Shown here piece after piece: positions 57,028-64,000 of a DNA stretch of 64,000 nucleotides. The notes beneath the pieces were generated by a model. That model did not search any database. It had not been told where the DNA came from and saw only the letters and a program-made list of their open reading frames with translations. Position 1 is the stretch's first letter; each line of letters starts with the position of its first letter. A program made the position numbers and the translations under genes. Origin of the DNA: Avibacterium avium (GTDB lineage: Bacteria > Pseudomonadota > Gammaproteobacteria > Enterobacterales > Pasteurellaceae); contig NZ_UGSP01000001.1 in NCBI RefSeq assembly GCF_900454535.1, positions 865,501 through 929,500 on the forward strand. The letters run 5' to 3'.

Positions 57028-57420
57028 ATGGATTTTCACATTCACAACGTTGAGCAGCTTAATAACATCAACCAAGCCCACTTTCACCAAGCCGAAAAAG
57101 CAATAGATAAAAACAGCCCGCACATTGTCATTTGTCCACAATGTGGCGGAGCAAGTTATCGCTTCAATGAATACTGCAATAATGGTAAATGTACTTTTGG
57201 TATTCGAGCCTATTTTGATGAACTAGAACAGATTGCCCAAGAACAAGAACGTGAAAAACGAAAAGGGCGTTGCTCTCTCATCGGTTTGAGTGGCTTTGCA
57301 TTTAGCATAGCCATCAGCTATATCGGCTCACAGTGGTTTGATAGCCCTAAAATGGCGCTATGGTTTTTAGGCGGAATAGTATGGCTTTTTATTTGGCTAA
57401 AATCGGCAGAACAACAGTAA
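57028..57420 (+). CDS. Zinc-ribbon membrane protein (phage cargo)
   Basis: 130 aa. Residues about 37-58 contain CPQCGG followed by YCNNGKC, a four-cysteine zinc ribbon; two helices near the C-terminus (about 80-100 and 108-125) anchor it in the membrane. Its N-terminus HIHNVEQLNNI echoes the repressor C-terminus HIDNVEQQNNI. The ATG abuts the repressor stop, so the two are co-expressed in the lysogen. No known family; a lysogenic-conversion or immunity role is conceivable. Confidence 0.65.
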   Translation: MDFHIHNVEQLNNINQAHFHQAEKAIDKNSPHIVICPQCGGASYRFNEYCNNGKCTFGIRAYFDELEQIAQEQEREKRKGRCSLIGLSGFAFSIAISYIGSQWFDSPKMALWFLGGIVWLFIWLKSAEQQ

Positions 57421-57441
57421 TTTATTATTAAGGAAACCAAA

Positions 57442-57663
57442 ATGAAAAAATCCCTCAAATATGCCGCTTTCGCCTTATTAGGCGTGGCGGCTGCCGTATT
57501 TGCCAAAGAGAAATTTGAGTGTGCAGGCAAACGCACCTGCAAAGAAATGAACAGTTGCGAAGAAGCCCGTTTCTATCTCACCCAATGCGGTCGCGACAGC
57601 CTAGACCGCGACAACGACGGCGTGCCTTGTGAAAGTATTTGTGGTGGGAAGAAAAAGAAATAA
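57442..57663 (+). CDS. Excalibur-domain small secreted or anchored protein
   Basis: 73 aa. A hydrophobic N-terminal signal/anchor (residues about 5-20) is followed by an excalibur calcium-binding motif: CAGKRTCKEMNSCEEARFYL and DRDNDGVPCESICG, with six cysteines. Such domains often accompany extracellular nucleases; here it is alone. AAGGAAA precedes the ATG. It is part of the repressor-linked cargo set. Confidence 0.8.
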   Translation: MKKSLKYAAFALLGVAAAVFAKEKFECAGKRTCKEMNSCEEARFYLTQCGRDSLDRDNDGVPCESICGGKKKK

Positions 57664-57676
57664 TTGAGGAACAATA

Positions 57677-58735
57677 ATGACAACCGAACAACAAAACGAT
57701 AAATTAGACATCGTTATCCGTAACGAGCAAGATGCTTATGATTTTCTTCGTCAGATCTATGAAACGGAATTAGGTAATGACGTTTCTAAGCTCCATATTC
57801 AATTTGAAGGTTGGCCCAAGGTTCAGGTTAGCTTAACAGGCGAAAAATATCAGTCTACAATAACACCTTCAATTATGAAGGCTTTCTTAAAATTGCAAGA
57901 TGGCTTATATAGAGCTTATGCCTTGGCGGTGTATGCGGACACTCATCATCGTTTAAGTGATGATGAAAAGAAAGACTTAGAACTCATTATTAAAGTTAGT
58001 CAAGGTTCATCCAAGTTTGATGGAGAAAACATTGACTGGGGAAATGTTTTAACAGGGCTGATTTCAAAAATGACAAGCAAACATTTGATGATCACATTGC
58101 TGTTTGGGCTACTGTGCTATTTTGGCACAGACGCTTACAAAATGTTTCTTGATGATAAACAAGCCGAGCGAGAAACTCAAACTCAATCAGATACAACAGC
58201 TAAACTCGTGGAACTTAATGAGAAAACATTAGACGTTTTAGCTGAAAATCAAAAAGAGAACAGAGAGCTATTTCATAAGCTGATTGAGCAAAAACCAGAG
58301 TTAGAAGAAATTGCGATTGAAGCAAAAGAAACCAAACGAGAATTTCTCAAGCAAGCTAGTGATGCCGAAAAAATAAATATCCAAGGAATTGAAGTTACAG
58401 GTGAACAAGCAAAAGAATTAGCGAAAAAGAAACGAATGCCACCTGCACGTGAATTTGAAGAAATTCGCCTTGATGGAATGTACCGTATTTTAAATGTGAA
58501 CACGGAATTGGATACAGGCTTCAAAGTGAGCATTCGTAATGAAGCAAGCGGGCAAGAATTGATTGCAGAAGTGCAAGACAACACCTTCCAAAGCCAATAC
58601 AAGAAAGCAATTGAAACTGCGACATTTGAAAAGCGCCCTGTTGAATTAAATATCAATGCAAAACAGAAAGTGGCTAATGGTTTAATTTATGATGTCGTTG
58701 TTATTAAGGCTGTTTTACACAAACAAGCTAAATAA
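57677..58735 (+). CDS. Single-span membrane protein of unknown function (phage cargo)
   Basis: 352 aa. A soluble N-terminal domain (about 1-130), one hydrophobic helix MITLLFGLLCYFGTDAYKMF (about 138-157), then a charged coiled coil (about 165-250, NEKTLDVLAENQKENRELFH) and a C-terminal beta-rich domain (about 255-352). No family recognised. GAGG precedes the ATG. It ends the repressor transcription unit, just upstream of the terminator-like hairpin. Its size and placement fit an accessory gene rather than a structural one. Confidence 0.65.
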   Translation: MTTEQQNDKLDIVIRNEQDAYDFLRQIYETELGNDVSKLHIQFEGWPKVQVSLTGEKYQSTITPSIMKAFLKLQDGLYRAYALAVYADTHHRLSDDEKKDLELIIKVSQGSSKFDGENIDWGNVLTGLISKMTSKHLMITLLFGLLCYFGTDAYKMFLDDKQAERETQTQSDTTAKLVELNEKTLDVLAENQKENRELFHKLIEQKPELEEIAIEAKETKREFLKQASDAEKINIQGIEVTGEQAKELAKKKRMPPAREFEEIRLDGMYRILNVNTELDTGFKVSIRNEASGQELIAEVQDNTFQSQYKKAIETATFEKRPVELNINAKQKVANGLIYDVVVIKAVLHKQAK

Positions 58736-58777
58736 TTCTTTAAACCAGTTTAAATCCAATTTATACCACCTTTAATT

Positions 58778-58820
58778 AAACTCCATTTATCAACCAATCC
58801 TTGATAACTGGAGTTTTTTT
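58778..58820 (+). terminator. Terminator-like hairpin that buries the endolysin ribosome binding site
   Basis: AAACTCCA (58778-58785) pairs with TGGAGTTT (58809-58816), and TATCAA (58788-58793) with TTGATA (58801-58806). A run of seven T follows, ending at the next ATG (58821). GGAG in the 3' arm is the only Shine-Dalgarno for the endolysin gene, so the hairpin could both end the repressor transcript and block translation. Confidence 0.7.
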
Positions 58821-59366
58821 ATGTCTTTCCCCATCACCAAAATCATCATCCATTGCTCTGCTACTCAAAACGGCAAGCAACTCCGCACCAATACCCAAAC
58901 CGCCGCTCAACGCATTGACGAATGGCACAAGCAGCGTGGCTTTCAGCGTTTGGCTGGTTATTACAAAGCCTTTAATCCGCATTTAAAACACATCGGCTAC
59001 CACTTCATTATTGACACTGACGGCACGGTCGAAACCGGTCGCAAAGAAGGCGAAACGGGCGCGCACGTCAAAGGGCATAACCTACACAGTATCGGCATTT
59101 GCTTGGTCGGCGGCATTACCAAAGACAAACGCAACCACGGCGAATACACCGAAAAACAATGGCAGGCACTGCACCGCTTATTGCGTCAGCTTGAAGCCAA
59201 ATATCCCAACGCGCGTATTTGTGGACATCGTGATTTAAGCCCCGACTTAAACGGCGACGGCACAATCAACCCGAATGAATGGACAAAATCCTGTCCATGC
59301 TTTGATGTGTGGAGCTGGCTGGATTCTGAGCAAGTGATCAACCACGAGCATTTATTTAAGGCATAG
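58821..59366 (+). CDS. Phage endolysin, N-acetylmuramoyl-L-alanine amidase (Amidase_2)
   Basis: 181 aa T7-lysozyme/PGRP-type amidase. The N-terminal IIIHCSATQNGK has the first zinc His; GYHFIIDTDGTVETGR, HSIGICLVGG and the late ICGHRDLSPDLNG complete the site. No signal peptide, so it depends on a holin or on the next gene. It heads the rightward lysis block and probably needs a late activator. Confidence 0.9.
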   Translation: MSFPITKIIIHCSATQNGKQLRTNTQTAAQRIDEWHKQRGFQRLAGYYKAFNPHLKHIGYHFIIDTDGTVETGRKEGETGAHVKGHNLHSIGICLVGGITKDKRNHGEYTEKQWQALHRLLRQLEAKYPNARICGHRDLSPDLNGDGTINPNEWTKSCPCFDVWSWLDSEQVINHEHLFKA

Positions 59367-59370
59367 AACC

Positions 59371-59396
59371 GTAGAGGGTGTGCAACACGCCCCTAC
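59371..59396. repeat. Dispersed palindromic repeat, copy 1
   Basis: GTAG and GGGTGTG pair with CACGCCC and CTAC around a CAA loop. 19 nt (GTGTGCAACACGCCCCTAC) recur inverted at 63908-63930. It lies between the endolysin and the putative holin. Confidence 0.65.
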
Positions 59397-59416
59397 AGCA
59401 CTAACAAGGAAAACCA

Positions 59417-59641
59417 ATGAAACTCAAAGAACTCATTACTAACGACAACGGTCGCCTTTCCACTACCGCCTTTATCCAATTTTTCGGGGCGTTGTTGATG
59501 GCTGGCATTTTGATTTATGCCGTATGGCTTGACCGTGCCTATGTAGGCGAATTGTTCACCACCTTCGCCATTTTCTGTGCAGGCGGAGCTGCCACTAAAG
59601 GTTTTGCCAACGCGTTAAATAATTGGGGGCGTGAAGAATGA
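59417..59641 (+). CDS. DUF2644-family membrane protein, putative holin
   Basis: 74 aa with two hydrophobic helices (AFIQFFGALLMAGILIYAVW and LFTTFAIFCAGGAATKGF). It belongs, I believe, to the DUF2644 proteins of Pasteurellaceae phages. Position between endolysin and spanins suggests a holin. It overlaps the next gene by 4 bp. Confidence 0.7.
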   Translation: MKLKELITNDNGRLSTTAFIQFFGALLMAGILIYAVWLDRAYVGELFTTFAIFCAGGAATKGFANALNNWGREE

Positions 59642-59895
59642 TGGCTTACTTAATTTTAGGCGGCGTTGCGGTACTTTGGGTAGGCACTGCGATTGTCTGT
59701 TACAAAATTCGCAAAGCACGTCAAGAAATCGACCGCTTATTTAAGCAAAACGAGAAACTGCAAAACGAAAAAGCCGTTGCCGAAACCCAAGTCAAACATT
59801 TTGAAGTGAGAAAGAAAAATGAAGAAAACACTCGTGGCTCTCGCCGTGATGATGTCATTAACCGCTTGCAACAGTCGGGTGATCTCCGTGATTAA
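59638..59895 (+). CDS. DUF2681-type protein, putative inner-membrane spanin (Rz)
   Basis: 85 aa: one N-terminal membrane helix (YLILGGVAVLWVGTAIVCY) then a long coiled coil (KIRKARQEIDRLFKQNEKLQ). This i-spanin layout and the nested lipoprotein gene in another frame indicate an Rz/Rz1 pair. Coupled by ATGA to the putative holin. Confidence 0.75.
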   Translation: MMAYLILGGVAVLWVGTAIVCYKIRKARQEIDRLFKQNEKLQNEKAVAETQVKHFEVRKKNEENTRGSRRDDVINRLQQSGDLRD

Positions 59896-60022
59896 CTCTA
59901 GCTGTTCAGGCTTTGGTGTGATTAAGGCAAGCCGACAAGATACCACCGAAACACTCCGTCAAATTGCGGTGCATAACGCGACTTACCGCGAGATTTGCAA
60001 GGAGATTAAAGATGACCATTAA
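59819..60022 (+). CDS. Outer-membrane spanin lipoprotein (Rz1-like), nested
   Basis: 67 aa starting MKKTLVALAVMMSLTAC, a lipobox with acceptor cysteine 17. Its first 77 bp lie inside the Rz-like gene in another frame. With Rz it should span the periplasm and disrupt the outer membrane in lysis. Its stop overlaps the next ATG region. Confidence 0.75.
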   Translation: MKKTLVALAVMMSLTACNSRVISVINSSCSGFGVIKASRQDTTETLRQIAVHNATYREICKEIKDDH

Positions 60023-60323
60023 CGTAGAATTTTGGCATTTGGTGGGGCTGTTGTTGTCCTTTCTCGGCTGCTGCTTTGGCTTTGCTAAAATCTTAGTAGC
60101 ACAGTTTCAAAATTCATTAACAGAACGACATCAAAATCAGCAGCGTGTGAATGAAAAAGTGGAAGATTTAGAACGTCAGATCAACAAAATGAACAGTTCA
60201 ATGCCGTTGGTTTATGTTTTGCGTGAAGATTATATTCGTGGGCAAGGCGTGTTAGAAGCCAAAATGGATGCCTTACATAAAACCCTAAGTGAATTGTTCA
60301 AAATGGAGAAAACAAAGCAATGA
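60012..60323 (+). CDS. DUF2730 protein (Mu gp25-like)
   Basis: 103 aa: one N-terminal membrane helix (FWHLVGLLLSFLGCCFGFAK) followed by a coiled coil (NEKVEDLERQINKMNSS) and a short helical tail. This is the DUF2730 family at the Mu gp25 position. AAGGAG stands 7 nt before the ATG at 60012, which overlaps the spanin stop. Confidence 0.75.
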   Translation: MTINVEFWHLVGLLLSFLGCCFGFAKILVAQFQNSLTERHQNQQRVNEKVEDLERQINKMNSSMPLVYVLREDYIRGQGVLEAKMDALHKTLSELFKMEKTKQ

Positions 60324-60622
60324 TGGAAAAAGCTCGTCGAGAAGGAATGCGTTGGAATTTGCTGAACGTGTTACATAAAGCGCGCCCTTATGATACCAAC
60401 GAGAAATTTTTGCTTGATGTAATGCGCGGGATTTACCCTGATGCTACTGCACTTGAAGTCCGTCAGCATTTGGATTACTTGGCAAAAAGTGAACTGGTTA
60501 TCCTAGATAAACAGCCGCACGGCATTTGGTATAGCCGAATCAATGCTAAAGGCGTAGATGTTGTGGAATACACCAGTGAATGCCAAGCAGGCATTGCGCG
60601 CCCTGACAAATATTGGGAGTAA
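60320..60622 (+). CDS. Mu gp26-like winged-helix protein
   Basis: 100 aa. A winged-helix pattern (MRWNLLNVLHKARPYDTNEK, LEVRQHLDYLAKSELVIL) followed by a beta hairpin (GIWYSRINAKGVDVVEY). It occupies the Mu gp26 position between gp25-like and the small terminase. Overlaps the upstream gene by 4 bp. Confidence 0.7.
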   Translation: MMEKARREGMRWNLLNVLHKARPYDTNEKFLLDVMRGIYPDATALEVRQHLDYLAKSELVILDKQPHGIWYSRINAKGVDVVEYTSECQAGIARPDKYWE

Positions 60623-60628
60623 CAGCCT

Positions 60629-61177
60629 ATGGCACCAAGATCCAGTATTGAGAAACTGCCCGAAGATGTTCGCCGTTGGCTGGAGCGCGCCTTAACCGAG
60701 AACGGTTTTTCAGGCTATGTGGAACTGGAAAACCTACTGCGTGAGAAAGGCTATCAAATCAGCAAGTCGGCAATTCATCGCTATGGCAAGCAAATTGAAA
60801 GTCGCCTGAAAGCAATTAAAGACGCGGCAGAAGTGGCAAAATTGATTACCGAGCAAGTGGATGATGAAGGCGACAGCCAATCGGACGCCCTAATGCGACT
60901 GGTGCAGACGGATTTAATGAATTTGCTGATTGAAGCCCGCAATGTGGAAAGTCTAAGCGTGAAAGACCGCTTAAAAGCACTGGGTATGATTGGCAAAAAT
61001 ATTGCGTCAATGACCACGGCAAGTGTGAAGCTCAAAGAATATCAAGCGGAACACAAAGCCAAAGTGCAGGCAAAATTAGATGAACTCGCACGCACCGCAG
61101 ACAGGGACGGCACAGACCTGCCAACCCTTGAGCGTGTGCGACAAAGTATTTTGGAAGTCTATGGCATCAACCAATAA
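60629..61177 (+). CDS. DUF3486 protein, putative small terminase (Mu gp27-like)
   Basis: 182 aa. The N-terminal RSSIEKLPEDVRRWLERALTE and SKSAIHRYGKQIESRL are the DUF3486 signature; the helical C-terminus would oligomerise. In Mu this gene precedes the large terminase and is thought to recognise the packaging site. GGGAG precedes the ATG. It overlaps terL by 17 bp. Confidence 0.82.
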   Translation: MAPRSSIEKLPEDVRRWLERALTENGFSGYVELENLLREKGYQISKSAIHRYGKQIESRLKAIKDAAEVAKLITEQVDDEGDSQSDALMRLVQTDLMNLLIEARNVESLSVKDRLKALGMIGKNIASMTTASVKLKEYQAEHKAKVQAKLDELARTADRDGTDLPTLERVRQSILEVYGINQ

Positions 61178-62468
61178 CACCGTTCTCTATGATTACCAAA
61201 AACGCTGGCTACAAGATACCAGCCGTTTCAAGGTGGCAATGTTTGCCCGTCAAACAGGCAAAACTTTCACGACCACGTTGGAAATTGTGCTGGATTGCTT
61301 GGCAGCCGAAGCCAAAGGCGAGAAAACTCGCTGGGTTATTCTCTCGCGTGGCGAACGCCAAGCGAAAGAAGCGATCAATGAAGGCGTGAAAGTTCACTTA
61401 AATGCAATGGGCATAGTATGTGAAATTATGGAAGTGCCATTCAGCCCGACGCTTAATGCGTTGGAAGTAATTTTCCCAAATGGCTCAAAAATTACCGCGT
61501 TGCCAGCTAACCCCGACACTGCGCGTGGTTTCTCGGCGAATGTGTTTCTGGACGAGTTCGCTTTCCACGCCGACAGCCGTGAGATTTGGAAAGCCTTGTT
61601 CCCTGTCATTTCCGCAGGTTGGAAACTCCGCGTGGTTTCCACACCTAACGGCAAGGGCAACAAGTTCTACGAATTGATGACCGACTTGGAAAACACCGAA
61701 TGGTCTCGTCATCAAACCGATATTTATCAAGCAGTCGCTGACGGTCTTCCACGCAACATTGAACAGCTCCGCAAAGGCTTAAATGATGAAGATGCGTGGG
61801 CGCAGGAATTTGAACTCAAGTGGCTTGATGAAGCCAGTTCGTGGCTTTCATTCGATTTGATTGACAGCGTGGAACATATTGATGCAGGCAAGCCTGAACT
61901 TTATCAAGGTGGCTCGTGCTTTGTGGGAATGGATATTGCCGCCCGTAACGACTTAACCGTGATTTGGGTGCTGGAATTGGTCGGTGATGTGTATTGGACG
62001 CGTGAGCTGATTACGCTCAAACGTGTGCCGCTGCGTGAGCAACTCGAAGAACTCAATCGCGTAATGAAGCAATATCACGTGGTCGTTGGCAATCTCGACC
62101 AAACAGGAATGGGTGAAAAAATGGTGGAAGATGCCCAAGCCGAACACGGCAAACGTATTCAAGGCACGCTGTTCAACGTGTCCAGCAAACTCAAAATGGC
62201 AACCATCGGCAAAACCGCTTTTGAAGATCGCAAAATCCGCATTCCGCAAGGCAATAGCGATTTGCGGGAAGATTTGCACAAACTCAAAAAAATCACAGGC
62301 TCAAACGGCATTCCACGCTTTACTGCTGAAAGCGACAGCAATGGACACGCCGACCGCACTTGGGCGTGCTTTCTCGCTTTAACCGCCGCCACGGAAGCGG
62401 TAATGCAACCTGTAAAAGCCCATAGCCGCCGACCAAGAAGTAGCAAAAGATTAACTGCAGGATATTAA
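61161..62468 (+). CDS. terL: Terminase large subunit (Mu gp28-like)
   Basis: 435 aa packaging motor. ATPase: Walker A FARQTGKT (28-35) and Walker B VFLDEFAF (128-135), with the coupling motif VVSTPNG. Nuclease: GMDIAARNDLT and the later GNLDQTGMGE. I chose the ATG at 61161 (MASTNNTVLYDYQKRW), matching the Mu-type N-terminus; the frame is open to 61080 within gp27. Confidence 0.9.
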   Translation: MASTNNTVLYDYQKRWLQDTSRFKVAMFARQTGKTFTTTLEIVLDCLAAEAKGEKTRWVILSRGERQAKEAINEGVKVHLNAMGIVCEIMEVPFSPTLNALEVIFPNGSKITALPANPDTARGFSANVFLDEFAFHADSREIWKALFPVISAGWKLRVVSTPNGKGNKFYELMTDLENTEWSRHQTDIYQAVADGLPRNIEQLRKGLNDEDAWAQEFELKWLDEASSWLSFDLIDSVEHIDAGKPELYQGGSCFVGMDIAARNDLTVIWVLELVGDVYWTRELITLKRVPLREQLEELNRVMKQYHVVVGNLDQTGMGEKMVEDAQAEHGKRIQGTLFNVSSKLKMATIGKTAFEDRKIRIPQGNSDLREDLHKLKKITGSNGIPRFTAESDSNGHADRTWACFLALTAATEAVMQPVKAHSRRPRSSKRLTAGY

Positions 62469-62470
62469 CA

Positions 62471-63901
62471 ATGACACCAAAAAAACAAGACTTAATCCGC
62501 GTCATCGCCAGCCGTGCCAATGCCATTGATTATTGGGCGTTTATGCACTACCTGCCGAACCCCGATCCTGTACTGAAGAAAATGGGCAAAGATATTTCCG
62601 CCTATCGTGAGATTTTATCCGACAGTCACGTTGGGGGCTGTGTTCGCAGACGTAAAGCGGCAATTAAAGGCTTAGAGTGGCGAATTACGCCTACAAGCAA
62701 TGAAAAAACGGACGAGATTTTGACCGCACTTTTCGACCGCTTGCCGATGTCGCAAATTATCGGCGAAATGCTCGATGCCACGTTGTTTGGCTATCAAGCG
62801 TTGGAAGTGATGTGGGAAAGCAAAGACGGCTTACTGTTGCCAACAGCAATCGTAGGCAAACCGCAAGAATGGTTTGTGTTCGATGACGAAAATCAGCTCA
62901 AACTTCGCACCAAGGAACATCGCGATGGCGAATTTATTCCACCTTACCGAATGTTGCTCGCCACCCAAAATGCGACCTATATCAACCCTTACGGCTTGGG
63001 CGATTTGTCCCTTTGCTTTTGGGCGGCAACTTTCAAAAAAGCGGGTTTTAAGTATTGGCTAGAATTCACCGAAAAATATGGTAGCCCGTGGCTGGTCGGT
63101 AAACACCCACGCCAAGCCCAAATTCACGAAGTGGAAGACTTGCTCGACAGTATGGAGAAAATGCTGGGGACTGCGGTAGCGGCAATTCCTAATGATAGCT
63201 CTATCGGCTTAGTGGAAGGCTCTGATAAAAGTGGCTCGTCTGAAGCCTTTGATAATTTCATTAAATACTGCAAATCAGAAATCGCCATTGCATTGTTAGG
63301 GCAAAACCAAACCACCGAAGCGGAAGCCAACCGAGCAAGTGCCACCGCAGGCTTAGAAGTCACTAAAGATATTCGCAATGATGACGCCAGCCTTGTTGAA
63401 CGCACTTTCAACCAGCTTTTATCGTGGATTTGCGAGCTAAATTTTAACGTGGACACCTTGCCAACGTTCGAGCTATTTGAACAAGAAAGCATTGATAAAC
63501 TACAAGCCGAACGCGACAAGCTCTTAACCGAAATCGGCGTGGGCTTTACCGAGCAGTATATTCACCGCACTTATGGCTTTGAAGACGGCGATATTATTAT
63601 GCAAGCGGTCGAAAAAGCAGAAAAATCTGCAAAGACGGCAGACTTTGCAGAACCAATCTCGAAAAGCGTGATTGACACGATTGGCGAACAGTTGGAAATG
63701 GAAGGCGAGGCTGTTGTAGAAACGTGGTTGCACGACATTCGCGACCGCTTAGGGCAAGCCGAAAGTTTGGAAGATTTCCGCAATCAACTGGACAGCCTAA
63801 TCCCAGAATTGAGCTTTGCTGAATATGGCAAACTGCTAGCGTGGGGTTCAACCGCCGCTCAATTTGCAGGGCGACAATCGGTGGTCGATGAAACCAAATA
63901 G
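62471..63901 (+). CDS. Portal protein (DUF935, Mu gp29-like)
   Basis: 476 aa. Family landmarks are SDSHVGGCVRRRKAAIKGLE, MLDATLFGYQALEVMWE, EKYGSPWLVGKHPR and ALLGQNQTTEAEANRASATA. It forms the dodecameric head vertex through which DNA is packaged. It begins 2 bp after terL. Late residues are rich in Glu/Ala and may be a linker to head proteins. Confidence 0.92.
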   Translation: MTPKKQDLIRVIASRANAIDYWAFMHYLPNPDPVLKKMGKDISAYREILSDSHVGGCVRRRKAAIKGLEWRITPTSNEKTDEILTALFDRLPMSQIIGEMLDATLFGYQALEVMWESKDGLLLPTAIVGKPQEWFVFDDENQLKLRTKEHRDGEFIPPYRMLLATQNATYINPYGLGDLSLCFWAATFKKAGFKYWLEFTEKYGSPWLVGKHPRQAQIHEVEDLLDSMEKMLGTAVAAIPNDSSIGLVEGSDKSGSSEAFDNFIKYCKSEIAIALLGQNQTTEAEANRASATAGLEVTKDIRNDDASLVERTFNQLLSWICELNFNVDTLPTFELFEQESIDKLQAERDKLLTEIGVGFTEQYIHRTYGFEDGDIIMQAVEKAEKSAKTADFAEPISKSVIDTIGEQLEMEGEAVVETWLHDIRDRLGQAESLEDFRNQLDSLIPELSFAEYGKLLAWGSTAAQFAGRQSVVDETK

Positions 63902-63907
63902 CTAAGT

Positions 63908-63930
63908 GTAGGGGCGTGTTGCACACGCCC
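63908..63930. repeat. Dispersed palindromic repeat, copy 2 (inverted)
   Basis: GGGCGTG and CACGCCC arms with GTAG at the left; the reverse complement shares 19 nt with 59371-59396. It lies between portal and head morphogenesis genes. Confidence 0.65.
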
Positions 63931-63943
63931 GAAAGGAACGAAA

Positions 63944-64000
63944 ATGCAAAAATTCACCTTTGAAAACCAAGTTAAATACTTTGAGAAAAAACTCAACCTA
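63944..64000 (+). CDS. Start of a head morphogenesis protein (Mu gp30/F-like), partial
   Basis: 19 codons (MQKFTFENQVKYFEKKLNL) run off the window. GAAAGGAA precedes the ATG. By Mu gene order the next gene after the portal is the gp30/F-type minor head protein; the visible residues alone do not prove it. Confidence 0.5.
   Translation, partial: MQKFTFENQVKYFEKKLNL

Larger units (their letters stand above)
48288..64000. mobile_element. Mu-type transposable prophage, BcepMu-like layout (partial)
   Basis: Starting between the era terminator and mor, the whole remainder is phage. It carries DDE transposase A, ATPase B, Gam, GemA and Mor leftward, and repressor, lysis genes and Mu gp25- to gp30-like genes rightward. 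The gp16-family DNA-binding proteins and the inverted early block are features I associate with BcepMu. The exact left end (a TG dinucleotide) and 5-bp target duplication cannot be fixed because the right end is outside the window. About 48288-48396 contains the junction but no gene. Confidence 0.9.

Overview
The window comes from a Pasteurellaceae chromosome. The 9-bp Haemophilus-type DNA uptake signal (AAGTGCGGT and its complement) recurs throughout the housekeeping DNA, often as inverted pairs forming terminators. Gene content and order also fit the family: tsaE-amiB-mutL-miaA, pntAB, lepA-lepB-rnc-era, grcA with FNR sites, and a short ArcB. The species cannot be named from the sequence alone.

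Layout. 1-8.5 kb (leftward): miaA (cut by the window edge), mutL, amiB, tsaE, then the sucrose genes scrK-scrB, then tyrS. 8.8-14.5 kb: a GNAT acetyltransferase, an alpha/beta hydrolase, sfsA, and pntAB. 14.6-26.9 kb: an A/T-rich surface-glycan island. Its eight leftward genes run pglD-, pglC- and fused pglB-like genes (a diacetamido-sugar pathway like the Neisseria pgl system), two glycosyltransferases, a DUF6625 protein, an EpsG/Wzy-like polymerase and a Wzx flippase. Divergent from them are an O-antigen-ligase-like gene and a GT25 transferase. 26.9-43.5 kb: core genes again, namely a sulfatase-fold envelope transferase, a glycosylase-like protein, a Nudix hydrolase, scrA (22 kb away from scrKB), arcB, infA, a DUF924 protein, ltrA, pepB, ndk, a complete IS3-family element, pfkA, fieF, a lipoprotein gene, yaaA, ung and grcA. 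43.7-48.2 kb: lepA-lepB-rnc-era.

From about 48.3 kb to the window end lies a Mu-type transposable prophage whose right end is outside the window. Its architecture resembles BcepMu. Early/transposition genes run leftward (two gp16-like DNA-binding proteins, small genes, DDE transposase A, ATPase B, Gam, GemA, Mor). The repressor, a three-gene cargo segment, lysis genes and the Mu gp25-gp30-like packaging/head genes run rightward. A control region at 56.5 kb has tandem operators overlapping a leftward promoter.

The most notable non-coding signals are four. (1) An exact rRNA-type boxA is followed by four back-to-back perfect hairpins in the phage early operon, suggesting antitermination. (2) An IS sits exactly in the 3-nt loop of the ndk/pfkA terminator with an AAA duplication. 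(3) The scrA terminator resembles that IS's left end. (4) The endolysin ribosome binding site is buried in a terminator-like hairpin. All functional statements are read from sequence and family knowledge; no searches were run.
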